Part shown: in pieces, positions 35,447 to 45,034 of the stretch
Position numbering within the stretch: position 1 is the stretch's first letter
Layout: each line of letters opens with the position of its first letter
Origin: Gammaproteobacteria bacterium
GTDB lineage: Bacteria > Pseudomonadota > Gammaproteobacteria > Steroidobacterales > Woeseiaceae
Direction: 5' to 3'
NCBI GenBank assembly: GCA_022600955.1
Contig: JAHZJK010000026.1
Span: 33,591 to 97,590 of the forward strand
DNA length: 64,000 nt
The notes under the pieces: model-generated
What the model saw: only the letters and a program-made list of their open reading frames with translations
Told to the model about the DNA's origin: nothing
Database searches by the model: none
Translations under genes and position numbers: made by a program

Positions 35447-36480
35447 TGTGGTCTCTGGCCTGGCCCTGGGCGTTACTGGCGCTGCCACTGCCGTTTTTGT
35501 TTCGGTATCTGTTACCCGAAGCGAAGGGTCTGGAAGAGGCTGGCTTGCGCGTGCCCAGCATGGCCGGTTTTTCGACGCTGCGCGATCGCAGCGGCGCAGA
35601 GAAGATGCTGAACTGGCGTTTCTGGGTGGCGGTGCTCGCATGGTTGCTGCTGGTGGTTGCCGCTGCAAGGCCAGAGCGTATAGGCGATGAGCTGGATGTG
35701 CCGGTTGCCGGCCGTAACCTGATGCTGGCAGTGGACCTGTCTGGCAGCATGGATCAAAAGGACTTCGAACTCGGTGGCCGCCGAGTGGATCGCCTGACGG
35801 CAACCAAGGCTGTTGCCAGTGACTTCATTGTGCGCCGCGAGGGTGATCGAATCGGGCTCATCCTGTTTGGTGAGCGCGCGTACCTGCAGGTTCCGCTGAC
35901 GCTTGATCGAGAGACGGTCAAAGTCTTGTTGCTCGAGGCATTTATCAATCTCGCCGGTGAGAAGACAGCAATTGGTGACGCAATCACGCTGGCGGTGCGT
36001 CGTATTCACGAGCAAGAAGAATCGCAAGGCGAGCAGGTACTTGTTTTGCTGACCGACGGTGCCAATACCGCGGGCGAAGTCGAGCCGCTAAAGGCGGCTG
36101 AGTTAGCGCAACAGATCGGACTGCGAATCTATACGATAGGTATTGGGGCGGAGCAACTTGACGTTTCATCGCTCGCGGGCGGACGGCGGCGTATCAATCC
36201 CTCGGCCGACCTCGACGAAGACGCCCTGACCGCAATCGCGCAGTTGACGGGTGGTCGTTACTTCCGAGCGACCGATACCGCCAGCTTGCAGGACATTTAC
36301 AAGTTACTGGATGAGCTTGAGCCGGTGGAAGAGCCTGAATCAGGTTTTCGTCCGGTCAAGTCGTACTACGCGTGGCCGCTCGGCCTGGCCGTAGGGCTGG
36401 TCGCGTTGTTGTGTGTCGTAGCATTGTTGCAGCGGTTTCTGCTGCAACGCCGAGCGGAGGCATTGACCGGTGTGGGCTGA
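35446..36480 (+). CDS. batA: BatA-like von Willebrand factor A membrane protein
   Basis: A 344-residue aerotolerance-type protein. Two N-terminal hydrophobic segments (about 3-22 and 58-74) and one near the C-terminus (about 308-328) hold a VWA domain. Its metal site DLSGSMD is complete (Asp97, Ser99, Ser101), with the later TDGAN loop. It is thought to form a membrane complex with BatB and BatD under MoxR control, linked to stress and envelope integrity. It overlaps batB by 11 bases. Confidence 0.88.
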   Translation: MWSLAWPWALLALPLPFLFRYLLPEAKGLEEAGLRVPSMAGFSTLRDRSGAEKMLNWRFWVAVLAWLLLVVAAARPERIGDELDVPVAGRNLMLAVDLSGSMDQKDFELGGRRVDRLTATKAVASDFIVRREGDRIGLILFGERAYLQVPLTLDRETVKVLLLEAFINLAGEKTAIGDAITLAVRRIHEQEESQGEQVLVLLTDGANTAGEVEPLKAAELAQQIGLRIYTIGIGAEQLDVSSLAGGRRRINPSADLDEDALTAIAQLTGGRYFRATDTASLQDIYKLLDELEPVEEPESGFRPVKSYYAWPLGLAVGLVALLCVVALLQRFLLQRRAEALTGVG

Positions 36481-38272
36481 GTTTCACTGGATTCGACCCG
36501 AGTGGTTGTTCGCGATGCCTGCTGTCGTGGCGCTGGCGTTTTTGCTCGCGCGCGGCAAACTGGGCGCAGGCAACTGGCAAACAGTCGTTGATCCGCAACT
36601 GATGCCGTACGTGCTTTCCCGGACGCCGGGGCGCGGGACAGACTGGCGCTGGTTGCTGCTTGGCCTGAGCGGCATCGTTGCCGTTGTGGCGTTGGCCGGC
36701 CCGGCATGGCAGCGAATTGAGCAGCCGGTATTCCGTGCTGAGCAGGCACTGGTGGTCGCGCTGGATTTGTCGCGCTCCATGGACGCGCAGGATCTTGCAC
36801 CGAGCCGCCTGGCGCGCGCGAAACTGAAGATCCTGGACATGCTTGAACGGCGCAAGAGCGGGCAGACAGCACTGGTCGTGTACTCGGCCAACGCGTTCAC
36901 AGTGACGCCTTTAACGACCGATACTGACACCATCGCTTCGCTCGTCGGTAGTGTGACGACGGACATCATGCCAAGCCGCGGTAGCTATCCCGAGGTCGCG
37001 ATTGCGAAAGGCTTGCAGCTACTCGAGCAGGCAAAAGCCGGATTCGGCGAAGTGTTGCTGATTACCGATGGCGGTTCCTCGCCCGCAGCAGTTGAGGCTG
37101 CGCGCAAGCTCAAGGAGGCCGGTTATTCGCTATCCATTCTTGGTGTCGGCACGACAGAAGGCGCGCCTATTCCTCGTACCTCGGGCGGCTTCGTTACCGA
37201 TAACCGCGGCAAGATAGCCGTGCCACGGCTGGAAGCGAGCGGCCTGCGTTCACTCGCGGGTTCAGGGGGCGGTCGCTACGCCGAAGTACGCGCCGATGAT
37301 GCGGATCTTGATTTGCTGTTGTCTGGCGAAGTTATTCGCTCCGCAACTGCGAGCGACGATTCACTGGCTACGGATCGCTGGCGCGAAGAGGGTCCGTGGT
37401 TGTTGTTGCTGCTACTACCGTTAGCGGCGCTGGCTTTTCGACGCGGCTGGGTTCTGGTTGCGCTCGTGTTTGTCGCGCCGTGGCCGCAATCGGCATACGC
37501 GGCTTCCTGGTCGGATCTCTGGCTCAACAAGAATCAACAGGCAGAACAGCAATTGCAATCGGGCAACGCGGGATCAGCGGTCGAACTGTTTACAGATCCG
37601 GATTGGCAAGCTGTTGCCAGGTATCGTGCCGGCGAATATTCGGCAAGTGCGGAACGTTTCGCGGAATCTGGCGATACTCGCAATCTCTACAACCTCGGCA
37701 ACGCACTGGCGCTGCAGGGCGAGCTCGATTCCGCTATAGATGCCTACGAGCAAGTGCTGGAGATTGAGCCTGAAAATGAAGACGCCGGTTACAATCTCGA
37801 ACTGGTTAAGAGTCTGAAAAGCCAGCAAGAGCAAGAACAAGAGAGCGAGGGTGACGATCAGCAGTCGAGCGAGAATCAGGGCGGCGAGGGTGAGCAGTCG
37901 GATTCGGACGAGCAATCGGACCAAGACGGTAGCGAGGGCGAATCGCAGAATCAGGATTCCTCACAGCAAGGCGAGGCCGGCGAAGACGGCGAAGAGATGA
38001 GTGAGGAGGACCTGCAGGCACTCCAGGAAGAACTGCAGCGCGCCGCTGAGGCTGCCGAAGCGGGCGAAAAACCGCAGCAGTTGTCGGATGCGGAACTGGC
38101 AGAGCTGCGACAGCAGCAAGAGCAGGAACAGGCAATGGAGCAATGGTTACGGCGGATTCCGGATGACCCCGGTGCCTTGCTGAGGCGCAAATTTCGCTAC
38201 CAGTACCAACGCTCAGGCAAGGATCAGGACGGCAACGATGTGTGGCCCGACAACGAGGTACAACCGTGGTAA
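36470..38272 (+). CDS. batB: BatB-like VWA protein with TPR and acidic C-terminal tail
   Basis: A 600-residue protein from GTG 36470. It has N-terminal membrane segments and a VWA domain with the site DLSRSMD (Asp99, Ser101, Ser103). A third membrane stretch lies near 307-343, followed by TPR repeats (SGNAGSAVELF, then LYNLGNALALQGELDSAIDA). A long Glu/Gln/Ser-rich tail of about 110 residues precedes a basic end. It corresponds to a fusion of BatB with a BatC-type TPR part. The low-complexity tail is probably disordered. Confidence 0.87.
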   Translation: MWAEFHWIRPEWLFAMPAVVALAFLLARGKLGAGNWQTVVDPQLMPYVLSRTPGRGTDWRWLLLGLSGIVAVVALAGPAWQRIEQPVFRAEQALVVALDLSRSMDAQDLAPSRLARAKLKILDMLERRKSGQTALVVYSANAFTVTPLTTDTDTIASLVGSVTTDIMPSRGSYPEVAIAKGLQLLEQAKAGFGEVLLITDGGSSPAAVEAARKLKEAGYSLSILGVGTTEGAPIPRTSGGFVTDNRGKIAVPRLEASGLRSLAGSGGGRYAEVRADDADLDLLLSGEVIRSATASDDSLATDRWREEGPWLLLLLLPLAALAFRRGWVLVALVFVAPWPQSAYAASWSDLWLNKNQQAEQQLQSGNAGSAVELFTDPDWQAVARYRAGEYSASAERFAESGDTRNLYNLGNALALQGELDSAIDAYEQVLEIEPENEDAGYNLELVKSLKSQQEQEQESEGDDQQSSENQGGEGEQSDSDEQSDQDGSEGESQNQDSSQQGEAGEDGEEMSEEDLQALQEELQRAAEAAEAGEKPQQLSDAELAELRQQQEQEQAMEQWLRRIPDDPGALLRRKFRYQYQRSGKDQDGNDVWPDNEVQPW

Positions 38273-39951
38273 AGCTCACTAGCTCTCACTGGCGCAAGGC
38301 TTGTGCCGCCATTTTGTTTTCTGTTGTGCTGGTCGCGAATGCGTTCGGCGAAGTAAAAGTCAGGGTAGATCGTCCGGCAGTCGATCTAAATGAATCGTTC
38401 ATGCTGGAAATCATTGTCGATACCAACATCGACATGGAGCCTGACCTTAGCGCTCTGGATGAGAACTTCTATCGCGGCCAGATTAGTCAGTTAAGCAATA
38501 CGTCCATTATCAACGGCCAGATTCGCCGCAGCAGAACCTGGTCCGTTGCGCTAATGGCGAAAGCGACCGGCACGCAGGAAATTCCGGCGCTCAAGGTCGG
38601 CAATGAAAAAAGCAGCCCTCTCAGTATTGTCGTAAATGAACCGCAGGCCGCGCCGCCCGGTGAAGCAGATGTATTTGTCGCTAGCGAACTCGACCAGACC
38701 GAGGCGTATGTGCAGGCGCAAATCCTTTACAGCATCAAGGTGTATCGTGCTGTTGCTACGCGTCAGCCGGCATTGCGGGACCCGATTATTACGGGTGCTG
38801 AATCGCTGGTTGAGCTGGTGGGCGATGAACGCAGCTACGAAGCGATACTCAATGGCAAAGCGTACAATGTGGTCGAACGGATTATCGCAATCTATCCACA
38901 AGAAAGTGGTGAGATCACCATTTCCCCGGCGCGCTTTGAGGCGCGCGTGTTGCGCGACGGGCGAATTACGGGACGCAAGGTGTTCGAGTCAGAGGCACAC
39001 TCGATTGTAGTGAACCCGATTCCACCGCCGCCGGCAGATTTTCCCGACGCAGACTGGTTGCCTGCACGTGACGTACAGCTTTCTGAAGAGTGGTCGCGGG
39101 AGCCCCGCAAACTGCAGGCGGGTGAGCCAATTACGCGGCGCGTCACGATCAGCGCGCTTGGTCAGATCGAAACGCAGCTGCCGGCACTTGAGCCGCCTGA
39201 TGTTGACGGCATGAACGTGTATGCCGACAAACCCGAGCTGAGTCGTGCGATTGAGGCGGAAGGCATTCGCGGCATTCGCAAAGACCAGTACGCGATGATT
39301 GGGGTGCGCGGCGGCGTGGCAGAGATACCCGAGCTGCAGGTGCCGTGGTGGGACATCGAGGCAGGCGAATGGCAGGTCGCGACATTACCCGCACGGCCTC
39401 TCGAGGTTGAGGCTTTGCCCGAGGTCGCCGATCCGGCACTAACAGCGGCGCAAGCTGCGCCCCCGGCAGCGACCGAAGAACAACCCCAGTCGATGTTTGA
39501 TGACGGCGTCTGGAAACTCGCAACGCAACTGTTAGGCGCGGTCTGGCTACTGACCGTATTCGCCTGGTGGTGGTCTGCGCGTGAGCGGCGACTAGAACCC
39601 CGCGAGCCCGCACCCCAGCCCGTCTACAAACAACAGGCAAAATTTGTGAAAACGGCGCGTAAAGCGGCCGCTGACGGCGATATGGCTGCTGTCAGGACCG
39701 CAGTGATTGAATGGGGTCGCCTGCAATGGCCCGATGAACCGCCGCGCAGTATCGGCGAATTGGCGCAGCGCCTGGCGGAACCACTGGCTGGCCAGTTGCG
39801 GCAGTTGTCTGCAGCAAGTTATGGCAACGCGGCGGCCGAAATTGATGGCAGGGAGCTCTCCAAAGCACTTCGGTCCATCGACGTGCTAAAGGAAGACCAG
39901 GTGGACGCTTCTGAAGAGCTGCTACCGCCCCTGTTGCCGCCCGGCGCCTGA
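38266..39951 (+). CDS. batD: BatD-like protein (oxygen tolerance family)
   Basis: About 561 residues from GTG 38266, which has a GAGG site 8 bases upstream and overlaps batB by 7 bases. A signal peptide (ending NAFG) is followed by strand-rich Ig-like repeats beginning VKVRVDRPAVDLNESF. One membrane helix lies about 120-140 residues from the C-terminus, with a cytoplasmic helical end after it. This is the BatD pattern. It closes the moxR-bat operon. Confidence 0.87.
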   Translation: MVKLTSSHWRKACAAILFSVVLVANAFGEVKVRVDRPAVDLNESFMLEIIVDTNIDMEPDLSALDENFYRGQISQLSNTSIINGQIRRSRTWSVALMAKATGTQEIPALKVGNEKSSPLSIVVNEPQAAPPGEADVFVASELDQTEAYVQAQILYSIKVYRAVATRQPALRDPIITGAESLVELVGDERSYEAILNGKAYNVVERIIAIYPQESGEITISPARFEARVLRDGRITGRKVFESEAHSIVVNPIPPPPADFPDADWLPARDVQLSEEWSREPRKLQAGEPITRRVTISALGQIETQLPALEPPDVDGMNVYADKPELSRAIEAEGIRGIRKDQYAMIGVRGGVAEIPELQVPWWDIEAGEWQVATLPARPLEVEALPEVADPALTAAQAAPPAATEEQPQSMFDDGVWKLATQLLGAVWLLTVFAWWWSARERRLEPREPAPQPVYKQQAKFVKTARKAAADGDMAAVRTAVIEWGRLQWPDEPPRSIGELAQRLAEPLAGQLRQLSAASYGNAAAEIDGRELSKALRSIDVLKEDQVDASEELLPPLLPPGA

Positions 39952-39953
39952 CG

Positions 39954-40373
39954 TTACCAACTGCCTGAGTTTTTCATTGACGCCCACGGCTCCTGCGGCG
40001 CTAGCGAGTCACCTTCCTGCAGCAGCTCGATTGAAATGTTGTCCGGGGAACGCACGAATGCCATGTGGCCGTCACGGGGCGGCCGATTGATTGTTACACC
40101 GCCATCCATCAGTTGCTGGCAAGTCGCGTATATGTTTTCAACCCGATAGGCGAGGTGGCCGAAATTGCGACCCTCGCCATATTCCTCAGAGTCCCAGTTG
40201 TGCGTTAACTCGACCTGCGCCTCGTCGTCACCTGGCGCCGCCAGAAAAACCAGCGTAAAACGTCCGGCTTCGTTGTCGTGGCGTCTGAGCTCGCGCAGTC
40301 CAAGCTTGGCACAGTAAAAATCGAGTGAGGCGTCGAGATCAGTGACGCGTACCATAGTGTGTAAATATTTCAT
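39954..40373 (-). CDS. gloA: Lactoylglutathione lyase (glyoxalase I)
   Basis: A 139-residue VOC protein close to GloA, which turns the hemithioacetal of methylglyoxal and glutathione into lactoylglutathione. The expected metal ligands are present: His in YLHTMVRV, Glu in QVELTHN, His in GHLAYRV and Glu in SIELLQ. The frame is open to 40472, but the ATG at 40373 gives the usual GloA start. The longer form would also overlap the divergent HAD gene. Confidence 0.88.
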   Translation of the reverse strand: MKYLHTMVRVTDLDASLDFYCAKLGLRELRRHDNEAGRFTLVFLAAPGDDEAQVELTHNWDSEEYGEGRNFGHLAYRVENIYATCQQLMDGGVTINRPPRDGHMAFVRSPDNISIELLQEGDSLAPQEPWASMKNSGSW

Positions 40374-40447
40374 TACCCGGCTCCGTGTTGGACTCGATAC
40401 TGAATTGAATTCACAATGGTGGTCGATACCTGGGCAGACGGCAAGCT

Positions 40448-41140
40448 GTGAAAGACATTCGCGCGATAACACTCGATCTGGATGACACCTTGTGGGAAAT
40501 CCACCCGGTCATCCGCCGCGCCGAACGCCGGCTTTACGACTGGCTTGGTGAAAATTACCCGCGGATTACGGAAAAGTTCGAGCCCACGGACATGCGCGCC
40601 GTCCGCAACCAGGTTGTCGCGGAGTTTTCCGAGCAGAGTCACGATCTGACTTTCCTGCGACGCACGGTACTAACTCGCGTCGGCGCAGCGGCGGGCTACA
40701 ACGATGACTTTGTCGATGATGCGTTTGCCGTGTTCGACAAGGTTCGCAACAACGTCGATATTTTTCCAGAAGTCATTCCCGCGCTTGAAGCATTGCGAGA
40801 ACAGTATGTTGTCGTCGCGGTAACTAACGGTAACGCGAAGCTGGACGTCGTGGGCATCGATCACCTGTTTCACGACTTCATCACGGCAGCGGATGCTGGT
40901 GCGGCCAAGCCCGCACGACAGATCTTCGATGTCGCAGTGGCCGCAGGCGGCGTGAGCGCGTCTGAAACGCTGCATGTCGGCGACCATCCCGAGTATGACG
41001 TAGCCGGCGCTGCTGATGCCGGCCTGCGCACCGCGTGGGTTAATCGTGATGGTGCCAGCTGGCCTGAAGGCCTTGCTGTACCGGATGTCGAGGTCGCGCA
41101 CATCGGCGAACTCGCGCGCTTGCTCGGCAAGTACAAATGA
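40448..41140 (+). CDS. HAD-superfamily phosphatase (YigB-like)
   Basis: A 230-residue haloacid dehalogenase-type hydrolase. Motif I is LDLDDTLW (nucleophile Asp), motif II is VTNG, motif III has the Lys of AAKPARQ, and motif IV is HVGDHPEYD. It resembles YigB, which removes phosphate from a riboflavin precursor, but the substrate range of such enzymes is wide. GTG start at 40448 without a strong ribosome site. The stop overlaps the next start (ATGA). Confidence 0.85.
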   Translation: MKDIRAITLDLDDTLWEIHPVIRRAERRLYDWLGENYPRITEKFEPTDMRAVRNQVVAEFSEQSHDLTFLRRTVLTRVGAAAGYNDDFVDDAFAVFDKVRNNVDIFPEVIPALEALREQYVVVAVTNGNAKLDVVGIDHLFHDFITAADAGAAKPARQIFDVAVAAGGVSASETLHVGDHPEYDVAGAADAGLRTAWVNRDGASWPEGLAVPDVEVAHIGELARLLGKYK

Positions 41141-42042
41141 AGCCTGGCCATCCGGTCATTCTGTATGTGCCGGGTCTCTTGCCAAAGCCCGAGCCCGAAG
41201 TGCACTGCGAAGCCTTGAAACGTTGTCTGCTGACAGGGCTGCGTCGCGTTGATTCAGCTGTAGCGGAATCAATCGAGGCGACGGCCGGCAGTTTTGACAT
41301 TGTCTCATGGACTTTCGATTTCTATGGGGAGCATCGCGACTTCGAACTGGACCGTGCCTCCATTGAAGCTGTCATCGCGCAGCCCGTCGCCAGCAAGAAC
41401 GACATCGCAGAAGCCATGTCATGGATGCGCCGGCTAACGCGCTGGGTCTATCGCCTGGGTGATCTGTTGCCGTTTATTATCCCGGCGCTTGCTACGGAGC
41501 GCATGGAGGTGCATCTGCGGGACCTGCGTCGCTATGAGCGCAATCGAAACGGTATCGGCGACCATGTGCGCCGCATGCTCAAGGTTGCATTACATGCAGC
41601 AGCGAATGGGCGCCATCCGGTGTTGTTGATCGGTCACAGCATGGGATCGATTATTTCCTACGACGCACTGTGGGAGCTCAGTCATGAAGGCAGCCGCGCG
41701 GTTGACATCGATACGTTCCTGACGATGGGCAGCCCGCTTGGCCAGAATTTGATGCAGCGCCAGATCAACGGCCACGACCAACGCGGCGTTGAACGTTATC
41801 CGACCAATGTCCGGCGCTGGAAGAATCTCTCCGCGGTCGGCGACCTGACGGCGATCGACGCGTGTCTGGCAAGTGATTTTGGCGAGATGATCGAACTGGG
41901 ACTCGTTGAGTCAATTGATGACGACGAGGTATTTAACTACTTTCGCCTCGACGGCGAACTCAACGTGCATTCGGAATACGGTTACCTGGTCAACGAAAAA
42001 ACCGCGCTCACCATAGCTGCATGGTGGCGCAGTCACACTTAG
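41137..42042 (+). CDS. Alpha/beta hydrolase (lipase-like)
   Basis: A 301-residue protein with the nucleophile elbow LIGHSMGSIISYDAL (Ser) and a preceding basic helical region. The TMGSPLGQ strand and a late histidine in LNVHSEYG fit the rest of the triad. It has no signal peptide. The substrate is unknown; an esterase or phospholipase-like activity is possible. It is coupled to the HAD gene by ATGA and overlaps the convergent OmpA gene by four bases. Confidence 0.8.
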   Translation: MKPGHPVILYVPGLLPKPEPEVHCEALKRCLLTGLRRVDSAVAESIEATAGSFDIVSWTFDFYGEHRDFELDRASIEAVIAQPVASKNDIAEAMSWMRRLTRWVYRLGDLLPFIIPALATERMEVHLRDLRRYERNRNGIGDHVRRMLKVALHAAANGRHPVLLIGHSMGSIISYDALWELSHEGSRAVDIDTFLTMGSPLGQNLMQRQINGHDQRGVERYPTNVRRWKNLSAVGDLTAIDACLASDFGEMIELGLVESIDDDEVFNYFRLDGELNVHSEYGYLVNEKTALTIAAWWRSHT

Positions 42043-43505
42043 TTGTTTTCGTTGCTCGGCTTGATAACGATGTCGATACGGCGATTGCGCGCGCGTCCGG
42101 ATTCAGTTTCGTTACTGGCAACCGGTCGGGTCTCGCCAAAACCGGTACCAATCAGCCGATAGGTTGGGATGCGCATCGCGTTGATCATGTATTGCTGTAC
42201 TGATTCAGCGCGTTCCTGCGACAGCTTCTGATTCGAATCGTCACCACCGTGAGAATCCGTATGCCCCTCGATTGTGATTTCACTACGTGGGAATACGTCG
42301 ATAGCTTTCTCGACCTTGCCGAGCAGGTCGAAGTTTTCGGGTTTGATTTGCGACGCACCGCTGTCAAAACTCAAACCGACCAGGCGTAGAATTATGCTAT
42401 TGCCCTGGCGGAATACACGCGCCTCGCTTGCCGCAAACATTTTCTCGACCTGCTCAAACTGTTGCTTGACGCGGGCCTGGGCTTCGAGGCGTTGAACCAG
42501 CGCTGCACGTTCGGCAGTGGCGCCGCCGAGTCGTTCGTCAAGTGCGCGAAGCTCTTCTTCCATATCAGCGATACGTACCTCGTTGTCGCTTTTTTCCTGC
42601 TGTAATGCCTGCAGTTCATTCGCTTGTGCCTGGAAGTAAGCAACCAGTTCTGCTGCAAGCCTGTCCGGGCCGTCTTGCATATCCGGAACCACATCAGCGA
42701 CGCCTGAAACTGCGCGCAACGGCTGCTCCCAGTTAAGCACCAACTGCTCAGTCGACAATTTCTTGTCGCGCACAAGACGCACGATCTCAGACAGATAGAT
42801 CGCGTGTTTGGCTTCGTAGTTGGCTTGCTTCGCAAGACTGCGGGGCAGGTCAGTGTCGTAGCGGTTTTCGCTCAGTTCGCGTTCGGCATCGGCAAGTAGT
42901 TGCTTCGCTTTGCCAAGCGTCAGCGGAGCATAGCGACCGACGCGGGCCCGATCTGCGTCGTCCAGCAGCTGCCGGGTCTCACTGAGGTACTGTTTCTTGA
43001 TTGCGTCGAGCTCTGCCTCGCGGTACAGCGTGGTGGCTTCGATATCACGGCGCTTCGCGCCTTTTAGATCACCGCGCTCCAGCAAGCGAATCGCCTCGCC
43101 AAATTTGCGCTGCGCCTGTGTCCATATCTCTGCCGAGAGCTCTGGTGCCCGCGCGTTGGCGGCGTCCTGGCGACTCTTCATAACCTGAGCCAGCGCGGTA
43201 TCTGCCAGTGCGGCCGCTTTTGCTGCAGTTTTGAAATAATTCGCAGCATCAGCGGCGTTAGAGCGTACGGTTTCAATATTGCGACCGCGCTCCAGTGCGG
43301 TTTCCGCGTCACGGTATTCCTTCATGCCGCGTTCGTAGCTGCGCGGAGCGAGCAGTTTCGCGTCCACCGCGTCGGCTGCGACCTTGGCCGCATCCGCCTC
43401 CTTGAAAAAGGTGGCACGTAGTTCATTTTCGGCATTTGCGCTAGCGGCAGCGAGAAGCGCCAGGCTAAGCAAGAGAAATTTTGCGAGTCCGGGTTTTGCA
43501 ACCAT
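42039..43505 (-). CDS. OmpA-family protein with long helical N-terminal region
   Basis: A 488-residue exported protein (signal about 1-25, ending NA). About 330 residues of charged helices follow, including a coiled coil (about 275-345). A C-terminal OmpA peptidoglycan-binding domain has the EGHTDSHGG and ARNRRIDIVI motifs. The helical region resembles DUF4398-type segments. It should bind peptidoglycan in the periplasm, probably as a structural or stress protein. It stands as a single gene with a 235-base upstream gap that shows no clear promoter. Confidence 0.85.
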   Translation of the reverse strand: MVAKPGLAKFLLLSLALLAAASANAENELRATFFKEADAAKVAADAVDAKLLAPRSYERGMKEYRDAETALERGRNIETVRSNAADAANYFKTAAKAAALADTALAQVMKSRQDAANARAPELSAEIWTQAQRKFGEAIRLLERGDLKGAKRRDIEATTLYREAELDAIKKQYLSETRQLLDDADRARVGRYAPLTLGKAKQLLADAERELSENRYDTDLPRSLAKQANYEAKHAIYLSEIVRLVRDKKLSTEQLVLNWEQPLRAVSGVADVVPDMQDGPDRLAAELVAYFQAQANELQALQQEKSDNEVRIADMEEELRALDERLGGATAERAALVQRLEAQARVKQQFEQVEKMFAASEARVFRQGNSIILRLVGLSFDSGASQIKPENFDLLGKVEKAIDVFPRSEITIEGHTDSHGGDDSNQKLSQERAESVQQYMINAMRIPTYRLIGTGFGETRPVASNETESGRARNRRIDIVIKPSNENN

Positions 43506-43740
43506 TGTGTGTCTTTTCCTGTGGTGTCTGGCCTGAGTCTGCCGATTAATGGCAGGATGATCAGGATGTTACATATGCGTAGCAGCAAAATCTGTGGAAC
43601 AGGTCAGCTTAGCCGCAAATTTTACGCCAAATCGGCGATGAGTGTGACTTATGTCAAGTTTTTATCGCTAAAGCGTCTAAGTCCGGGAATTTGTGCTCTG
43701 GCTCACAGATACTGACGGCTGCCACGCGTAAATTAGTCAC

Positions 43741-43938
43741 ATGTCCGCGAAGTACTACACGCAGTTCATTCTGACCGACACGAAATATCGTGATGGCAAT
43801 GAGTTCTGCGGTGTCGTTGAGCTGAACTACCCGATGGAGCAGAACTCCGACACGCGTGACATCGAAGCCATTCTGGCCCGCAACTTTGACCTGCAGCAAG
43901 CTGCTGTGAAACTGGTCAGCTGGTCGAGACTGCACTGA
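43741..43938 (+). CDS. Small conserved-looking hypothetical protein
   Basis: A 65-residue soluble protein with no signal peptide (start MSAKYYTQFILTDTKYRDG, end VKLVSWSRLH). It lies where lipB or the DUF493 gene often precedes lipA, but is neither. A strong terminator follows it, so it is probably its own unit. Its AILARNFDLQQAAVKLVSW end looks like a compact helix-strand fold. No function assigned. Confidence 0.65.
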   Translation: MSAKYYTQFILTDTKYRDGNEFCGVVELNYPMEQNSDTRDIEAILARNFDLQQAAVKLVSWSRLH

Positions 43939-43973
43939 TTTAACTGGCGTCTAAACCGATTTCCCCCTGATTC

Positions 43974-43997
43974 TCCCGGCCTCGGCCGGGATTTTTT
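43974..43997 (+). terminator. Rho-independent terminator before lipA
   Basis: A 7-bp GC-rich stem (TCCCGGC at 43974-43980 with GCCGGGA at 43985-43991) with loop CTCG is followed by seven T. It ends 32 bases before the lipA start. Confidence 0.9.
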
Positions 43998-44029
43998 TGT
44001 CTCGGTTTTGTGCGACAATGCGTCCGCCC

Positions 44030-45034
44030 ATGAGCACCGACAAACAAAAATTTCGCGGAATTCCTATCGTGCAGAGCGGCGAGAAGTACCAGACAGATGC
44101 TGGTTTTTCCGCGGTTAAGAACGGTCAGAAACAGCGCCGCGACAACGCGCCCATGACGCGAGGCGACAAGCCCAAATGGTTGCGCGCTAAAATGCCGTCT
44201 GGTTCCGGCTATTCGGGTACTCGCAAGATAGTGCACGAGCATCGTCTGAGTACGGTCTGCGAAGAGTCAATGTGCCCGAATATTGGTGAGTGCTGGAATG
44301 CCGGTACAGCGACAATCATGGTGATGGGTTCAGTCTGTACCCGCGCCTGTCGCTTTTGTGCCGTCGATACTGGCAATCCAAAAGGCTGGCTCGATGCAGA
44401 GGAGCCGTTGAATTCTGCCAAGGCCGTAAAACTCATGGGTCTGGAGTATGTCGTGATTACTTCTGTTGACCGCGATGACCTGGCTGATGGCGGTGCCGCG
44501 CACTACGCAGAGTGTGTGCGAGAGATTAAGCGCCTGAATCCCAATACGGCAGTTGAAGCGCTGACACCGGATTTCAATGGTGTCTTGCAGCACGTAGAAC
44601 AGGTGATTGACTCGGGTCTTGAGGTATTTGCCCAGAATGTCGAGACAGTAAAACGACTTACGCATCCGGTCCGTGACCCGCGCGCGAGTTATGAGCAGAC
44701 CATAGCCGTATTGCGCCACGCGAAAGCGCACCGGCCTGACGTACTCACGAAGACCAGCCTGATGCTGGGCCTTGGTGAACGCGATAACGAGATAATGCAG
44801 GCGATGCACGACCTGCGTGCCGCCAACGTTGACATCCTGACACTGGGACAGTATCTGCGTCCGACGCCGAACCACCTGCCCGTTGAGCGTTACGTTACGC
44901 CGCAGGAGTTTGAGGCATATCGCCAGGAAGGGCTGGAACAGGGCTTTCTGGAGGTCGTCGCGGGCCCAATGGTGCGTTCCAGCTATCGGGCGGAGCAGGT
45001 TTTGCAAAAGAACAATGTTGGCATCGCGGTATGA
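44030..45034 (+). CDS. lipA: Lipoyl synthase
   Basis: Inserts two sulfurs into octanoyl groups on lipoyl-dependent enzymes. The 334-residue radical-SAM protein has both clusters: the auxiliary one from Cys77, Cys82 and Cys88 ([12 protein letters not shown]) and the SAM one from Cys103, Cys107 and Cys110 (CTRACRFC). The C-terminal RSSYRAEQ carries the conserved serine. The ATG at 44030 is preferred over 43997, which lies in the terminator T-run. lipB is not in this window. Confidence 0.95.
   Translation: MSTDKQKFRGIPIVQSGEKYQTDAGFSAVKNGQKQRRDNAPMTRGDKPKWLRAKMPSGSGYSGTRKIVHEHRLSTVCEESMCPNIGECWNAGTATIMVMGSVCTRACRFCAVDTGNPKGWLDAEEPLNSAKAVKLMGLEYVVITSVDRDDLADGGAAHYAECVREIKRLNPNTAVEALTPDFNGVLQHVEQVIDSGLEVFAQNVETVKRLTHPVRDPRASYEQTIAVLRHAKAHRPDVLTKTSLMLGLGERDNEIMQAMHDLRAANVDILTLGQYLRPTPNHLPVERYVTPQEFEAYRQEGLEQGFLEVVAGPMVRSSYRAEQVLQKNNVGIAV

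Noticed and set aside
37951..38190. Minus-strand Ser/Cys/Leu-rich protein opposite the BatB tail
   Set aside because: It mirrors the Glu/Gln-rich low-complexity codons of batB and has no support of its own.
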